Source: UBA4416 sp046594225
GTDB lineage: Bacteria; Bacteroidota; Bacteroidia; B-17B0; Aurantibacillaceae
Assembly: GCA_046594225.1 (NCBI GenBank)
Contig: JBKJPW010000169.1
Coordinates: forward strand, 1 to 44,961
Length of the DNA: 44,961 bases
Direction: 5' to 3'
Under the pieces are notes generated by a model that saw only the letters and a list, made by a program, of their open reading frames with translations, was not told where the DNA came from and made no database searches. The translations under genes were made by a program, and so were the position numbers. Shown here in pieces: positions 1-9,161 of this stretch; positions within the stretch are counted from its first letter, which is position 1, and every line of letters starts with the position of its first letter.

Positions 1-1149
1 TCTTTTTACCATATCAAAAAAAGTAATAATCAAAAAGAAAACAGATGGCAAAAGAGGTATAATATAATAATCATGCGCCATAAATTGTAAAAACATTAAC
101 ATCGAAAACGCAAAAGAACCTAATGTAGTGAAAAAGAAAATAGTAAACAGTAGCCTATTCACAAATTTAAAAAAGATAATTAATGAAATTAATACGCAAA
201 AAATAATCATATAAAAATCAGGATTATAGTACTCTGTAATCCAATTTATTTTAATGGCTTCGCATACATCAAAAAATTCTTGCTTGCTTTTTGGAGAAAC
301 GGTTCCAAGCGTAAAAGCATTGCTATTATAAGTATTACTTAGCCATTGAGCATACACGTACCATCCAACAACTGCTGTAGTGCCTATAACTATTGACACA
401 ATAAATTGTTTTTTATGTTTTATGAGCTGGGTAGTAGTATTAGTTTTATTAAAGAATTTTAGTTTATCTAATATCAACAAACATATGATAACGCCGAAAG
501 CGATAAATGAGGTAATTTTTATGAGTGTAGCCAATGTAAAAACTAAGCATAGCCAGTAAATAAACTTTGTTTTACCAGTGGTTAAGTATTTAAAAAATAA
601 ATACCAACCTACCAATACTAATCCTAAACTGGTAACGTCAGGCATAAAATTAGTAGTGTAATATACCAACACGGGCGAAAAAAAACAAAGTCCTACTACT
701 AATAATGAAATAAGAATATTTTTTAAAAATGAGTAGCTCATTAAAAAAAAGAATGCTAAACCTACGAACATCGAAAGACATACAAAGCCCCTAAAATAAA
801 CTTCATTAAAGCCAAACAGCTTATATAAAATAGCTACGGAGTAGTTCACAAATGGAAATTCTAACCCTGTAATACCTTCTCCTCCTAATGTATTATGCAA
901 ACGAGGCATGAAAAAATTCATGCTTTCTTCTGCATAATTTTTAGCTACAGACGCTCTCATACACTGAGCCCACGCATGAACAGAGCGTGGCCTTGTGGAT
1001 AAATTTTCATTAAAATTTAGAAAATTAAAGACAAAAACCGATGCAATCAAAAAAACAATGATTGGAAAATATTTTTTATACTTTACAACTAGCTTAAAAT
1101 TTTTGATTTTATTAAATGTTAAATCAATAAATAATTTTAGTTTACTCAT
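1..1149 (-). CDS. GT-C fold membrane glycosyltransferase (GT39/PMT-like), 3' end missing
   Basis: An open frame of 383 codons runs off the left edge without a stop. It starts with MSKLKLFIDL, has a first membrane segment (about residues 31-46), then a periplasmic-type loop with HAWAQ and GGEGITGLEFPF at about residues 68-105, followed by many hydrophobic segments. A large first loop followed by multiple membrane helices is the layout of GT39/ArnT-like enzymes, which move a sugar from a polyprenyl-phosphate carrier on the outer face of the inner membrane. ATG at 1149 is chosen; a GTG at 1185 is also open. The gene follows the small lipoprotein gene on the same strand after 48 nt, so they may be co-transcribed. 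Family assignment rests on topology and loop pattern, and the sugar and acceptor are unknown. Confidence 0.7.
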   Translation of the reverse strand, partial: MSKLKLFIDLTFNKIKNFKLVVKYKKYFPIIVFLIASVFVFNFLNFNENLSTRPRSVHAWAQCMRASVAKNYAEESMNFFMPRLHNTLGGEGITGLEFPFVNYSVAILYKLFGFNEVYFRGFVCLSMFVGLAFFFLMSYSFLKNILISLLVVGLCFFSPVLVYYTTNFMPDVTSLGLVLVGWYLFFKYLTTGKTKFIYWLCLVFTLATLIKITSFIAFGVIICLLILDKLKFFNKTNTTTQLIKHKKQFIVSIVIGTTAVVGWYVYAQWLSNTYNSNAFTLGTVSPKSKQEFFDVCEAIKINWITEYYNPDFYMIIFCVLISLIIFFKFVNRLLFTIFFFTTLGSFAFSMLMFLQFMAHDYYIIPLLPSVFFLIITFFDMVKR

Positions 1150-1197
1150 TAGTTTAAAAAAATCAAAGTGTGCAGAATTAAACACTTCATAAATAGT

Positions 1198-1737
1198 TTA
1201 TTTAAAAAATCTATAAGTAATATTTAAATCATCTAAATCAAATCTATCTTTACCCATAGTTTTATGCCCAAAAACGCTTAACTCAACAAAATTATCTTTT
1301 AGTAATGAGCTTGCAATAATTACGCTATCATTTATTTCTACCCAAGTATTAGGAGTATAATTTGTAGTTTTCGTTTTAAATCCACCCCAAAATCCAACAC
1401 CCTTAGAATTAGATAAAGCTACTACAATCGAACCTTCAATAGGAGCTTCATTCTCTCTTACCCAAGCTTTTACATAAACCATTAAATTTCTATCCTTTAA
1501 ACTATCAGGAAACACAAAAGAATACCCAGCACCAAACTGACTAATCGAATCTACACTAGATATATATTTGCCGTTATGTGGGGCATTGTCTGATTTTGTG
1601 GTTTGAAAATTTAACATTTGATGCTCCATATTAATTTCAGATTTGATAACAACATCTGTATTTTTCTTTGCTTTAGAACATGACACAATATTGAAAATTG
1701 ATGCTATAAGAATTCCTTTAATTAAAGTGTTTTTCAT
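1198..1737 (-). CDS. small lipoprotein, function unknown
   Basis: A 179-residue protein with a lipoprotein signal peptide: a short basic start, a hydrophobic stretch, and a lipobox ending in Cys at about residue 20 (IVSC). The mature part is rich in beta-strand-like alternation (VYVKAWVRE, VEINDSVIIAS, FVELSVFGHK) and ends in LDDLNITYRFF. This resembles a single small beta-sandwich of the carbohydrate-binding or jelly-roll kind, but no family can be named. It is likely anchored in an envelope membrane. It lies directly upstream of the GT-C glycosyltransferase on the same strand, which suggests a cell-surface glycan context; that is inference only. Confidence 0.75.
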   Translation of the reverse strand: MKNTLIKGILIASIFNIVSCSKAKKNTDVVIKSEINMEHQMLNFQTTKSDNAPHNGKYISSVDSISQFGAGYSFVFPDSLKDRNLMVYVKAWVRENEAPIEGSIVVALSNSKGVGFWGGFKTKTTNYTPNTWVEINDSVIIASSLLKDNFVELSVFGHKTMGKDRFDLDDLNITYRFFK

Positions 1738-1848
1738 ACGTTATATAATTATGTAAAATTTAGTTAGATTTGGGCAAAAGTAATTTATTTAATCATAAAA
1801 TACAATTTTACACTTTTAAGTTCGTTAACAAACAAATTAGTACAGATA

Positions 1849-2250
1849 ATGAATTATCCTCGAATTATAGAATTTCCAAAGCTGGGAAGCCCCGAAATAG
1901 GCTACATATCTGTTGCCGAAAACCAGAAAAATGTTCCTTTTGACATCAAGCGTGTGTTTTGGAGCTACCATACGCCTGACAATGTAGTGCGCGGACGTCA
2001 CGCTCATCATCAAACGGAAATGGTTTTAATTGCTACTTTAGGTAGAATTGTGGTAAATACTGAAATGCCAAATGGCGATTTAAATGTGTTTTCGCTAGAA
2101 TCACCAAGTCAAGGTTTATATTTACCCAAATACTGTTGGCACACCATGCAATATAGCCACATTGCTGTTCAATTGGTTTTAGCATCTGAGTTATATGATG
2201 AGAAGGATTATATTAGAGGTTACGATGATTTTAAATTAATTAAGCCATAA
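1849..2250 (+). CDS. fdtA: FdtA/QdtA-type dTDP-sugar 3,4-ketoisomerase (WxcM-like cupin)
   Basis: A 133-residue single cupin domain, close to the usual length of FdtA and QdtA. The family signature RGRHAHHQTEM is present at about residues 45-55, with further conserved stretches LATLGRIVV-like and LYLPKYCWHTM. Family members isomerise dTDP-4-keto-6-deoxyglucose to the 3-keto form, the step before amination and N-acylation to make dTDP-3-amino-3,6-dideoxyhexoses such as Fuc3NAc or Qui3NAc. Three bases separate it from the acyltransferase gene that follows, which fits the last step of the same pathway. The 3-aminotransferase expected between them is not in this window. FdtA versus QdtA (product stereochemistry) cannot be decided from the sequence by eye. 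Confidence 0.85.
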   Translation: MNYPRIIEFPKLGSPEIGYISVAENQKNVPFDIKRVFWSYHTPDNVVRGRHAHHQTEMVLIATLGRIVVNTEMPNGDLNVFSLESPSQGLYLPKYCWHTMQYSHIAVQLVLASELYDEKDYIRGYDDFKLIKP

Positions 2251-2253
2251 TTT

Positions 2254-2817
2254 ATGGATTATTTCAAACATGATTTAGCGCAAGTTGATTCTAATTCTAT
2301 AGGAAATGGGACTAAAATATGGCAATTTGTAGCTGTTTTGCCGAACGCTATCATTGGAGATAATTGTAATATTTGTTCGCATTGCTTTATTGAAGGAAAC
2401 GTGAAAATTGGCAATAACGTTACCATAAAAGCCGGTGTATACTTGTGGGACGGAATAGAAATTAAAGATGATGCCTTTATTGGGCCAAATGTGGTTTTTA
2501 CCAATGATATTTATCCAAGAAGTAAACAATTTAAAACTCCTTTAAAAACAATCATTGAAAAAGGAGTATCCCTAGGAGCTAACTGTACTATACTTGCCGG
2601 AATAAAGTTAGGAGAATATGCCATGACTGGTATTGGTAGCGTTGTTACCAAAGACTTGAAATCACATGCTTTGTACTACGGCAATCCCGCCAAACAACAC
2701 GGCTGGGTAGATGAATTTGGGGAAAAATTAGTTTATAACGAGGCGAAACAAGCTTGGTTAAACAACGAAAATCAAGCTTATAAAGAAACCCAAAACGGCT
2801 TAGTTAAAGTCAAATAA
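2254..2817 (+). CDS. left-handed beta-helix (hexapeptide) N-acetyltransferase, FdtC/WbbJ-like
   Basis: A 187-residue protein made largely of hexapeptide repeats (for example IIGDNCNICSHCFIEG, VKIGNNVTIKAG, VSLGANCTILAGIKLG), the pattern of a left-handed beta-helix acyltransferase. The C-terminal block YAMTGIGSVVTKD followed by YYGNPAKQHGWV is typical of sugar acetyltransferases. The gene follows the FdtA-type ketoisomerase by three bases, so the most likely role is acetylation of a dTDP-3-amino-3,6-dideoxyhexose using acetyl-CoA in the cytoplasm, feeding a surface polysaccharide. The general family is certain; the exact substrate is inferred from the neighbour. Confidence 0.85.
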   Translation: MDYFKHDLAQVDSNSIGNGTKIWQFVAVLPNAIIGDNCNICSHCFIEGNVKIGNNVTIKAGVYLWDGIEIKDDAFIGPNVVFTNDIYPRSKQFKTPLKTIIEKGVSLGANCTILAGIKLGEYAMTGIGSVVTKDLKSHALYYGNPAKQHGWVDEFGEKLVYNEAKQAWLNNENQAYKETQNGLVKVK

Positions 2818-2843
2818 GTTATATTTGTTACACTCTTAAACTT

Positions 2844-3773
2844 ATGCCAAAATTATCCATCATCATCCCTTGTTATTTTAATGGCGAAAATATTCCCATT
2901 ACTAAACAACGTTTAATTGAAAACGAAAGTTTATTTGAAAGTGACGTTACTTTTGAATATGTAATGGTAGATGATGGTAGTAAGGATAATACGGTTGAAG
3001 AATTGATTAAATTTAAAAATGAACAGCCCGGTAAAGTAAAAATCATAAAATTGGCTGGTAATGTAGGTTCCTATAACGCCATTTTAGCAGGCATGAATTA
3101 TGCCACCGGCGATTGTTGTGTGGTTATTGCTGCTGATTTGCAAGACCCACCGGAATTGATGGTGAAAATGTATAGTCACTGGAAAAACGGTATTAAATTA
3201 GTGGTTGGAAATAGAGCTGACAGAGAAGATTCCTTTTTTCAAAAAGCGTTTTCAAATACCTATCACAAACTCATTCAAAAATTTGCATTAAAAAATATAC
3301 CGGACGGTGGTTTTGATTATGTGTTTTTTGATAAACAATTAAAAGATGAAGTGGTGAAAATTAATGAAAAAAACACCAACACACTTTATTTATTAGCTTG
3401 GTTAAATTATGATATGGTTTGTATTCCTTATACCAGATCAAAAAGAGAAGTTGGAAAATCACGTTGGACTTTACAAAAGAAAATAAAATTATTTATTGAT
3501 TCTTTTATTTCATTTTCATACGCTCCATTAAAATTCATTTCTATTACCGGCATTACCTTAGGCTTTATTGCCCTCATTTATAGCTTGGTTATTATTGTAC
3601 TTAAATTTACGGGCAGTACCGAGCCAGATGGCTGGTCAAGTATGATGGTAGTAATATTATTTGTTTCTTCTTTTCAGATGATTGGCTTAGGCATTATTGG
3701 CGAATACGTGTGGCGAAATTTAGAAGCCAGCCGCCAACGCCCTATTTATGTAGTGGATAAAGTGATTGAGTAA
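2844..3773 (+). CDS. family 2 glycosyltransferase, polyprenyl-phosphate sugar synthase type (GtrB/ArnC-like)
   Basis: A 309-residue protein with an N-terminal GT-A domain: LSIIIPCYFNGENI at the start, VDDGS at about residue 43, and the metal-binding ADLQDPPE near residue 98. The KREVGKSRW motif of the DPM1/GtrB/ArnC group follows around residue 200, then two C-terminal membrane helices (about 233-253 and 265-285) and the typical tail GEYVWRNLEASRQRPIYVV. Such enzymes load a sugar from a nucleotide donor onto a polyprenyl-phosphate lipid at the cytoplasmic face. It follows the sugar-modifying pair by 26 bp and may use their product. A TATATTTG (2820-2827) in the gap could be a weak internal promoter. 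Confidence 0.88.
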   Translation: MPKLSIIIPCYFNGENIPITKQRLIENESLFESDVTFEYVMVDDGSKDNTVEELIKFKNEQPGKVKIIKLAGNVGSYNAILAGMNYATGDCCVVIAADLQDPPELMVKMYSHWKNGIKLVVGNRADREDSFFQKAFSNTYHKLIQKFALKNIPDGGFDYVFFDKQLKDEVVKINEKNTNTLYLLAWLNYDMVCIPYTRSKREVGKSRWTLQKKIKLFIDSFISFSYAPLKFISITGITLGFIALIYSLVIIVLKFTGSTEPDGWSSMMVVILFVSSFQMIGLGIIGEYVWRNLEASRQRPIYVVDKVIE

Positions 3774-3849
3774 TATGATATTCTCTACAAACACAATCAA
3801 ACTAAAGCAATAAAGAAGGGCAAACAATCGTTAAAAAATTGATTAAAAA

Positions 3850-4506
3850 CTAAATTACCATCTCTGGTACTTCACCTTCAATTATTAATTTTCCTAAGGT
3901 TGCATTTTTAATTTGTTCCACACTCACTCCAGGCGCGCGCTCTAATAAACGAAATCCTCCAGTTGGTAAAATATCCAACACCGCTAATTCAGTTACTATT
4001 TTTTTTACGCATTTAATGCCTGTTAAAGGCAAATCACATTTTGGTAATAGTTTAGATTCACCTGTTTTGTTTACATGCTGCATGGCCACAATAATATTTT
4101 TAGCACTTGCCACCAAATCCATCGCTCCACCCATGCCTTTTACCATTTTACCGGGGATTTTCCAGTTAGCAATATCTCCATTTTCGCTCACTTCCATGGC
4201 ACCTAAAATTGTTAAGTTCACTTTTTGAGCTCTGATCATTCCAAAACTCATCGCGCTATCAAAAATAGATGAACCATTTAATAAAGTAACGGTTTGCTTC
4301 CCTGCGTTAATCAAATCGGCATCTTCTTCTCCTTCAAAAGGAAAAGGACCCATTCCTAAAATTCCGTTTTCTGATTGTAAAACTACATTTACTCCATCAG
4401 GTATAAAATTTGCCACCAACGTAGGAATGCCAATTCCTAAATTTACATACATTCCGTCTTTTACTTCGCGTGCTATTCTTTTAGCAATACCATTTTTATC
4501 TAACAT
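3850..4506 (-). CDS. scoB: 3-oxoacid CoA-transferase subunit B
   Basis: A 218-residue protein, the normal length for the B subunit of succinyl-CoA:3-ketoacid CoA-transferase. The NLGIGIPTLVANFIP block (about residues 22-36) and the catalytic glutamate in SENGILGMG (Glu46) are intact, followed by GAMEVSENGDIANWKIPGK and the MVKGMGGAMDLV segment. With ScoA it transfers CoA between succinyl-CoA and acetoacetate, linking ketone-body or branched-chain catabolism to the TCA cycle. It lies 33 bp downstream of scoA in the same direction, as is usual for this pair. Confidence 0.95.
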   Translation of the reverse strand: MLDKNGIAKRIAREVKDGMYVNLGIGIPTLVANFIPDGVNVVLQSENGILGMGPFPFEGEEDADLINAGKQTVTLLNGSSIFDSAMSFGMIRAQKVNLTILGAMEVSENGDIANWKIPGKMVKGMGGAMDLVASAKNIIVAMQHVNKTGESKLLPKCDLPLTGIKCVKKIVTELAVLDILPTGGFRLLERAPGVSVEQIKNATLGKLIIEGEVPEMVI

Positions 4507-4539
4507 AAATTTGTTTTGAAAATTAGTTTAGTAACTCTA

Positions 4540-5253
4540 TTATCCTTTTTTTCTTACTGTTACTTGTTCAATACGTTTCTCATATTTTTCTCCTTGAAAA
4601 ATACGATTTACATAAATACCAGGTGTATGAATTTGATCGGGATCTAACTGTCCAACTTCCACCAACTCTTCTACCTCAGCAATAGTAATCTTTCCGGCCA
4701 TTGCCATCATAGGATTAAAATTACGTGCAGTTGAACGGAAAATTAAATTTCCTGCTGTATCACCTTTCCATGCTTTTACAATAGCAAAATCTGCTTCAAA
4801 GGCTTTTTCTTCTAAATACTCTTTTGTTTCACCATTGTATGTAAACGTACGAACGTCTTTTCCAATAGCAACTTCAGTTCCAACTCCTGCGGGTGTATAA
4901 ATTACTGGCATGCCATAACCTGCGGCTAAACAACGTGTAGCTAATGTTCCCTGAGGAATTAATTCTACTTCTAATTCGCCACTCAACATTTGTCTTTCAA
5001 ACTCAGCATTTTCACCAACGTAAGAAGATACCATTTTTTTGATTTGTTTGGTTTGCAACAACAAGCCTAAGCCAAAATCATCTACACCGGCATTGTTACT
5101 GATACATGTTAATCCCTTAGCCCCTTTTTTTACTAAAGCCGAAATACAATTTTCGGGAATACCACATAAACCAAAACCGCCAACTAATAAAGTCATATTA
5201 TCTGTAATATCTTTTACAGCTTCTTCGGCATTTTTAACTACTCTGTTTATCAT
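4540..5253 (-). CDS. scoA: 3-oxoacid CoA-transferase subunit A
   Basis: A 237-residue protein of standard A-subunit length. It shows the CoA-transferase glycine loop GGFGLCGIPENCI (about residues 25-37), the SNNAGVDDFGLG segment, the LIPQGTLATRCLAAGYGMPVIYTPAGVGTEVA block and the NFNPMMAMAGKITIAEVEELV region near the C terminus. It forms the catalytic complex with ScoB encoded immediately downstream. The region upstream (5254-5323) separates it from the 3' end of the membrane protein gene transcribed in the same direction; no strong promoter match was seen there. Confidence 0.95.
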   Translation of the reverse strand: MINRVVKNAEEAVKDITDNMTLLVGGFGLCGIPENCISALVKKGAKGLTCISNNAGVDDFGLGLLLQTKQIKKMVSSYVGENAEFERQMLSGELEVELIPQGTLATRCLAAGYGMPVIYTPAGVGTEVAIGKDVRTFTYNGETKEYLEEKAFEADFAIVKAWKGDTAGNLIFRSTARNFNPMMAMAGKITIAEVEELVEVGQLDPDQIHTPGIYVNRIFQGEKYEKRIEQVTVRKKG

Positions 5254-5323
5254 AAATTAAAACTTAAATAATGAGCTAATTTAACCATAATTAAATTATG
5301 ATTTTAATGCAATAGTATTAATT

Positions 5324-6685
5324 TTATGGTTGTAACCCTTTAATTTCGTGATCAGGGAATCCAATAGGTCTAACACCATACGTTTTTAAGTTTTTTTGCA
5401 TAGTACCTGGGTCTGAATGTTGATAAAATCTATACCAAGCCCATTGGGTAAAATTACTTTTTAAACATCCTCCAAAGTTAATAATTAAATTTCCCGCTAG
5501 GCAACATACTATTAACCCAATAAAAAAATGCCATTGCAATCCCTTTGCTTCAAACATAATGTTTGAAAAACGGACAACATACATAATTAAAACAATAAAA
5601 ATAGGTTGATAAATCCTCGCAATCCATTCTCCTCGCATCTGAAAATCAGAAAAATAATAAGGTGCCAAATTATTAAACAAAAATACTACCAATGCACTAA
5701 ACAAAATACTTCCTTCAATATTATTAATATTTTCTTTTTTAAACCTGCCCCAGATAATAAGCACTAAAAATAATAGTGGCAGGAATAAAAAATTAGAATC
5801 AAAAAAATTATAAACTAAAATTTTAGGTGCTTCGATTATAAGGCCATTCCATGAAGATAAATCTTGAGGCTTTAAATATGAATTAACGATAGTTGCATAT
5901 AAACCAACATTACCCCCTCCTAATTCCAAAGCGCCTCTTTGAATTAACCAAATCATCACAATCAACTGAGGTAATACAACAATTGGAATAGATAAAATTA
6001 TTTGCTTCCATTGTGCCTTCCTAAAATAGATGATTAAAATAGCTGGGTAGAAAAAAATAAATAAATCATAAGCTGTAAATAAAATGGCAATTACTAAGAG
6101 ATATAATACGTGATCTTTAATGTTTATTGTTTGATTTATTTTCCACATGAGTATATAAATCAAACAGCAACAAGGTACAATCATGATTTGAGAAAATGGA
6201 GAGCCAATCCAATACATTATCCCTGGATAAGAACATAGTAATGCCATTGCAATATATGCCTGATTAACGCTAAAGTTAACATAAACGAATTTAATAAAGT
6301 GATAAATTGAAATGAGCGTAATAAGTGATGCTGCAATAAAACCTCCAGTATATAACCCAAATAATTTTAGGAATGGAAATGCTAAAAAATAAAACAATAC
6401 TCTTCTTAAAACTAATCCTCCAGTCCACGTTTCTGGCGCATCGCCCAAGATAAAATGATAATTAAATAAATAATGTTTATAATCGTAATTTACGATATAA
6501 CCCTCCATGACAAAAGGGTTTTGTAATGTGACTGCATAAGCTGACAACGTGCCTGTATTAAGGTACATTTGAATTGAAAGGATGATTAAAGAAATGGTTA
6601 TTGAAATAGTAAAATATTTGTTTCCAAAGAAAAAAAATAATGATTGGTTTTTATTTAATAGTGATTTACTTATCACCACTTTCAA
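5324..6685 (-). CDS. polytopic membrane protein, possibly GT-C like, function unknown
   Basis: A 453-residue protein with roughly ten hydrophobic helices, starting near residues 24-42 and continuing in pairs to about residue 400, followed by a soluble tail of about 50 residues. The first loop contains YKHYLFNYHFILGDAPETWTGGLVLRRVLFY. A large first loop followed by many helices is reminiscent of GT-C glycosyltransferases, but I see no clear catalytic Asp or Glu motif, so no function is assigned. The start overlaps the last 20 bases of the penicillin-binding protein gene, so the two are almost surely one transcript and translationally coupled. Confidence 0.75.
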   Translation of the reverse strand: MKVVISKSLLNKNQSLFFFFGNKYFTISITISLIILSIQMYLNTGTLSAYAVTLQNPFVMEGYIVNYDYKHYLFNYHFILGDAPETWTGGLVLRRVLFYFLAFPFLKLFGLYTGGFIAASLITLISIYHFIKFVYVNFSVNQAYIAMALLCSYPGIMYWIGSPFSQIMIVPCCCLIYILMWKINQTINIKDHVLYLLVIAILFTAYDLFIFFYPAILIIYFRKAQWKQIILSIPIVVLPQLIVMIWLIQRGALELGGGNVGLYATIVNSYLKPQDLSSWNGLIIEAPKILVYNFFDSNFLFLPLLFLVLIIWGRFKKENINNIEGSILFSALVVFLFNNLAPYYFSDFQMRGEWIARIYQPIFIVLIMYVVRFSNIMFEAKGLQWHFFIGLIVCCLAGNLIINFGGCLKSNFTQWAWYRFYQHSDPGTMQKNLKTYGVRPIGFPDHEIKGLQP

Positions 6686-8924
6686 AATCTAAATCTTCCA
6701 TTGGGATATCTAATGCCGATTGCGCATCATATTTACTGCAATCTAATTCAACATCTCCCATATTGGCTGGCTTTACAAATCCATTTTTACTAATCTTTAA
6801 ACTTGGATCGGCATATACTTTTTGAAAAAACTTACCCCAAATTGGTAAAGCCATACTTGCTCCTTGTCCTTCAACGGTAGAGTTAAAATGTACGCTTCGC
6901 TCTTCGCCACCTACCCAACATCCAGCAACTAAATCAGGCGTTAATCCCATAAACCAACCATCAGCATTGTTTTGTGTAGTGCCTGTTTTACCTGCAATTT
7001 CATTAAATAATTTGTGTCTACTTCTTAATCGACCTCCAGTTCCACCATCAACAACACCTCGCATTAATTGAATCATCGCAAATGCATGTTGCTCGCTTAA
7101 TACTTCATCAGATGTAGGGAAAAATTCTTCTAATACTTTTCCATTTTTATCTTCTATACGTGTAATAAAAGTTGGTTGAATATACGTTCCTTTATTAGCA
7201 AACGTAGCATTAGCAGCTACCATCTCAAATACCGAAATATCTGGAGTGCCAAGTGCAATAGATGGAACAGCATCAATTGGCGCAGTTATGCCTAAACGAC
7301 GAACTAAATTAATAACAGCATCAGGACCAAATTGTTTCATCACCCATGCTGTTACATAATTAATAGAACCCGCTAAAGCATAACGCAGTGTCACCATCTT
7401 ACCGGTTCCTTTATTACCATCTGAGTTATCAGGGCACCAAGCAGGCTGCCCAGGAGTTTCAATACACGTTCTTACGTTTGCCACTTGGTAGCAAGGCGAA
7501 TAACCTTCTTGAATTGCTAAAGCATACACGAATGGTTTAAAGGTTGAACCCACTTGTCGTCTGCCCACTTTCACATGATCAAATTTAAAATGCCTATGAT
7601 TTACACCACCAACCCATGCTTTCACAAAACCAGTTGTTGGTTCAATGGAAATAAAACCAGTATGTAAAAAACTTTTATAATAACGGATACTATCCCACGG
7701 AGTCATAGTTGTATCAATATCTCCACGTAAACTGTAAACCGTCATAGCAACTGGTTTTTTAAACTCTGCAATAATTTGTTCTTTTGATAAGCCTGCGTTT
7801 TTTAATGAGCGGTAGCGATCACTACGTTTCATCGAACTCATCATAATGTTTTCGATTTGTTCTTTATTAACGTTCCAAGCAAAGGGTGCGTTTTTTTTGG
7901 TTTTACATTCCTTGGTAAATAATTTTTGCAAATCGCTCATGTGCTCTGTTACAGCCTCTTCGGCATATTGCTGCATGCGTGAATCAATGGTTGTATATAT
8001 TTTTAAACCATCTCTGTAAATATTATAAGGTTTATTTGTTTCTGGATTAATGTGTTTAGAACACCATGTTTTTAAAAAATATTCGCGTAAATATTCTCTA
8101 AAATAAGGTGCCAAACCATCATTATGATCTTCAGGATGGAATATAACACCAAGCGGTAATTTTTTTAAACTATCGTATTTTTCTTTAGTTAAAAAACCAT
8201 TCACTACCATTTGCATCATTACTACATTTCGGCGATGAAGTGTGGTATCTGCTTTTTTAACGGGATTAAATAATGATGGGTTTTTTGCCATACCAATGAG
8301 CATAGCAGCTTGCTGAATTTCTAAACTATCTTGTGTTCTGTTAAAATAAATTTGCGCTGCTGATTTTACGCCAACCGCTTGATTTAAAAAATCAAACTTA
8401 TTTAAGTACAATGCTAAAATTTCGTCTTTTGTATAATTTTTTTCTAAACGAGCGGCAATAACCCATTCTTTTAACTTTCTAACAACTGTTTGAAATTTAC
8501 TCAGTTTCTCTCTTGGAAACATCATTTTTGCCAACTGTTGCGAAAGTGTGCTTCCTCCACCACTACTCGAACTCCCTGTTAACGCACCAAAAACTGCTCG
8601 ACCTAAAGCTCTTAAATCAACTCCACTATGCTCCATAAAACGAGCGTCTTCGGTAGCAATTAGGGCATTTACCAAGTCTTTGTCCAATTCATAGTATTTC
8701 ACACTAACTCTATTCTCGGCATAATACTTACCTAAAGTCTTCATGTCACTACTATAGATAACAGTAGCTAAATTACTTTTAGGATTTTGCAGCTCCTTAA
8801 CACTTGGTAAATCAATAAATAGTTCGAGCGAAATGAAGCTAATCAGTAAAAGAATAACCGTAAAAGGGAGCCATACTAATAGCCAAGTAAAACGAATGTA
8901 TTTTTTGAATTTATTTGATGCCAT
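6666..8924 (-). CDS. class A penicillin-binding protein (PBP1A-type transglycosylase/transpeptidase)
   Basis: A 752-residue bifunctional peptidoglycan synthase. There is one N-terminal membrane anchor (about 12-36). The GT51 glycosyltransferase domain has the catalytic Glu92 in TEDARFMEHSGVD and the GGSTLSQQLAKMMF motif (123-136). The transpeptidase domain has SxxK at S460-TF-K463, SxN at S520-I-N522 and KTGTT at 646-650. All active-site motifs are intact. It polymerises glycan strands from lipid II and cross-links them in the periplasm. The downstream membrane protein overlaps it by 20 bases. A TACCTTTG element 13 bases upstream of the start is a candidate promoter. Confidence 0.96.
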   Translation of the reverse strand: MASNKFKKYIRFTWLLVWLPFTVILLLISFISLELFIDLPSVKELQNPKSNLATVIYSSDMKTLGKYYAENRVSVKYYELDKDLVNALIATEDARFMEHSGVDLRALGRAVFGALTGSSSSGGGSTLSQQLAKMMFPREKLSKFQTVVRKLKEWVIAARLEKNYTKDEILALYLNKFDFLNQAVGVKSAAQIYFNRTQDSLEIQQAAMLIGMAKNPSLFNPVKKADTTLHRRNVVMMQMVVNGFLTKEKYDSLKKLPLGVIFHPEDHNDGLAPYFREYLREYFLKTWCSKHINPETNKPYNIYRDGLKIYTTIDSRMQQYAEEAVTEHMSDLQKLFTKECKTKKNAPFAWNVNKEQIENIMMSSMKRSDRYRSLKNAGLSKEQIIAEFKKPVAMTVYSLRGDIDTTMTPWDSIRYYKSFLHTGFISIEPTTGFVKAWVGGVNHRHFKFDHVKVGRRQVGSTFKPFVYALAIQEGYSPCYQVANVRTCIETPGQPAWCPDNSDGNKGTGKMVTLRYALAGSINYVTAWVMKQFGPDAVINLVRRLGITAPIDAVPSIALGTPDISVFEMVAANATFANKGTYIQPTFITRIEDKNGKVLEEFFPTSDEVLSEQHAFAMIQLMRGVVDGGTGGRLRSRHKLFNEIAGKTGTTQNNADGWFMGLTPDLVAGCWVGGEERSVHFNSTVEGQGASMALPIWGKFFQKVYADPSLKISKNGFVKPANMGDVELDCSKYDAQSALDIPMEDLDFESGDK

Positions 8925-8936
8925 GATATTGAATTA

Positions 8937-8944
8937 CAAAGGTA
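8937..8944 (-). promoter_or_regulatory. candidate -7 element for the PBP1A gene
   Basis: On the minus strand this reads TACCTTTG, matching the Bacteroidota -7 consensus TAnnTTTG. About 19 nt upstream lies a T-run rather than a proper TTTG, so only half of the promoter is convincing. It would give a very short 5' leader before the ATG at 8924. Confidence 0.35.
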
Positions 8945-9043
8945 ACGTAAAAGCTTAGACTGAAAAATTTTGTGCAAAATAATAGAAGTACAATTAATAG
9001 CACTTTTTAATAGATAAATTTATAGTTTTATGAAGGATATTAA

Positions 9044-9074
9044 TTGTAGAGTATTAAAAAAAAGCTTAAATTTG
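9044..9074 (+). promoter_or_regulatory. candidate Bacteroidota promoter for the giant T9SS protein
   Basis: TTG at 9044-9046 and TAAATTTG at 9067-9074 are separated by 20 nt, matching the -33/-7 pattern of the Bacteroidota primary sigma factor. It lies about 88 nt upstream of the preferred ATG at 9162, in a 236-nt gap between divergently transcribed genes. Confidence 0.45.
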
Positions 9075-9161
9075 AGTTAGCCTAAAATAAAGTAAAATTG
9101 GGAAATGCTAAAAAATTTTCAAACTTATTTCAGATTTTAGGTGCCAATTAAAAAATATACC

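Noticed and set aside
995..1192. 65-residue plus-strand open frame
   Set aside because: It lies opposite the start of the GT-C glycosyltransferase, which has coherent membrane topology; the short frame shows no family feature.
2820..2827. TATATTTG as a promoter for the glycosyltransferase at 2844
   Set aside because: The -7 match is good but no TTTG lies 17-23 nt upstream, and the gene is close enough to be read with the preceding pair.
9141..9161. GTG start adding seven residues to the T9SS type B protein
   Set aside because: The ATG at 9162 gives a typical signal peptide beginning with Met-Lys-Lys.
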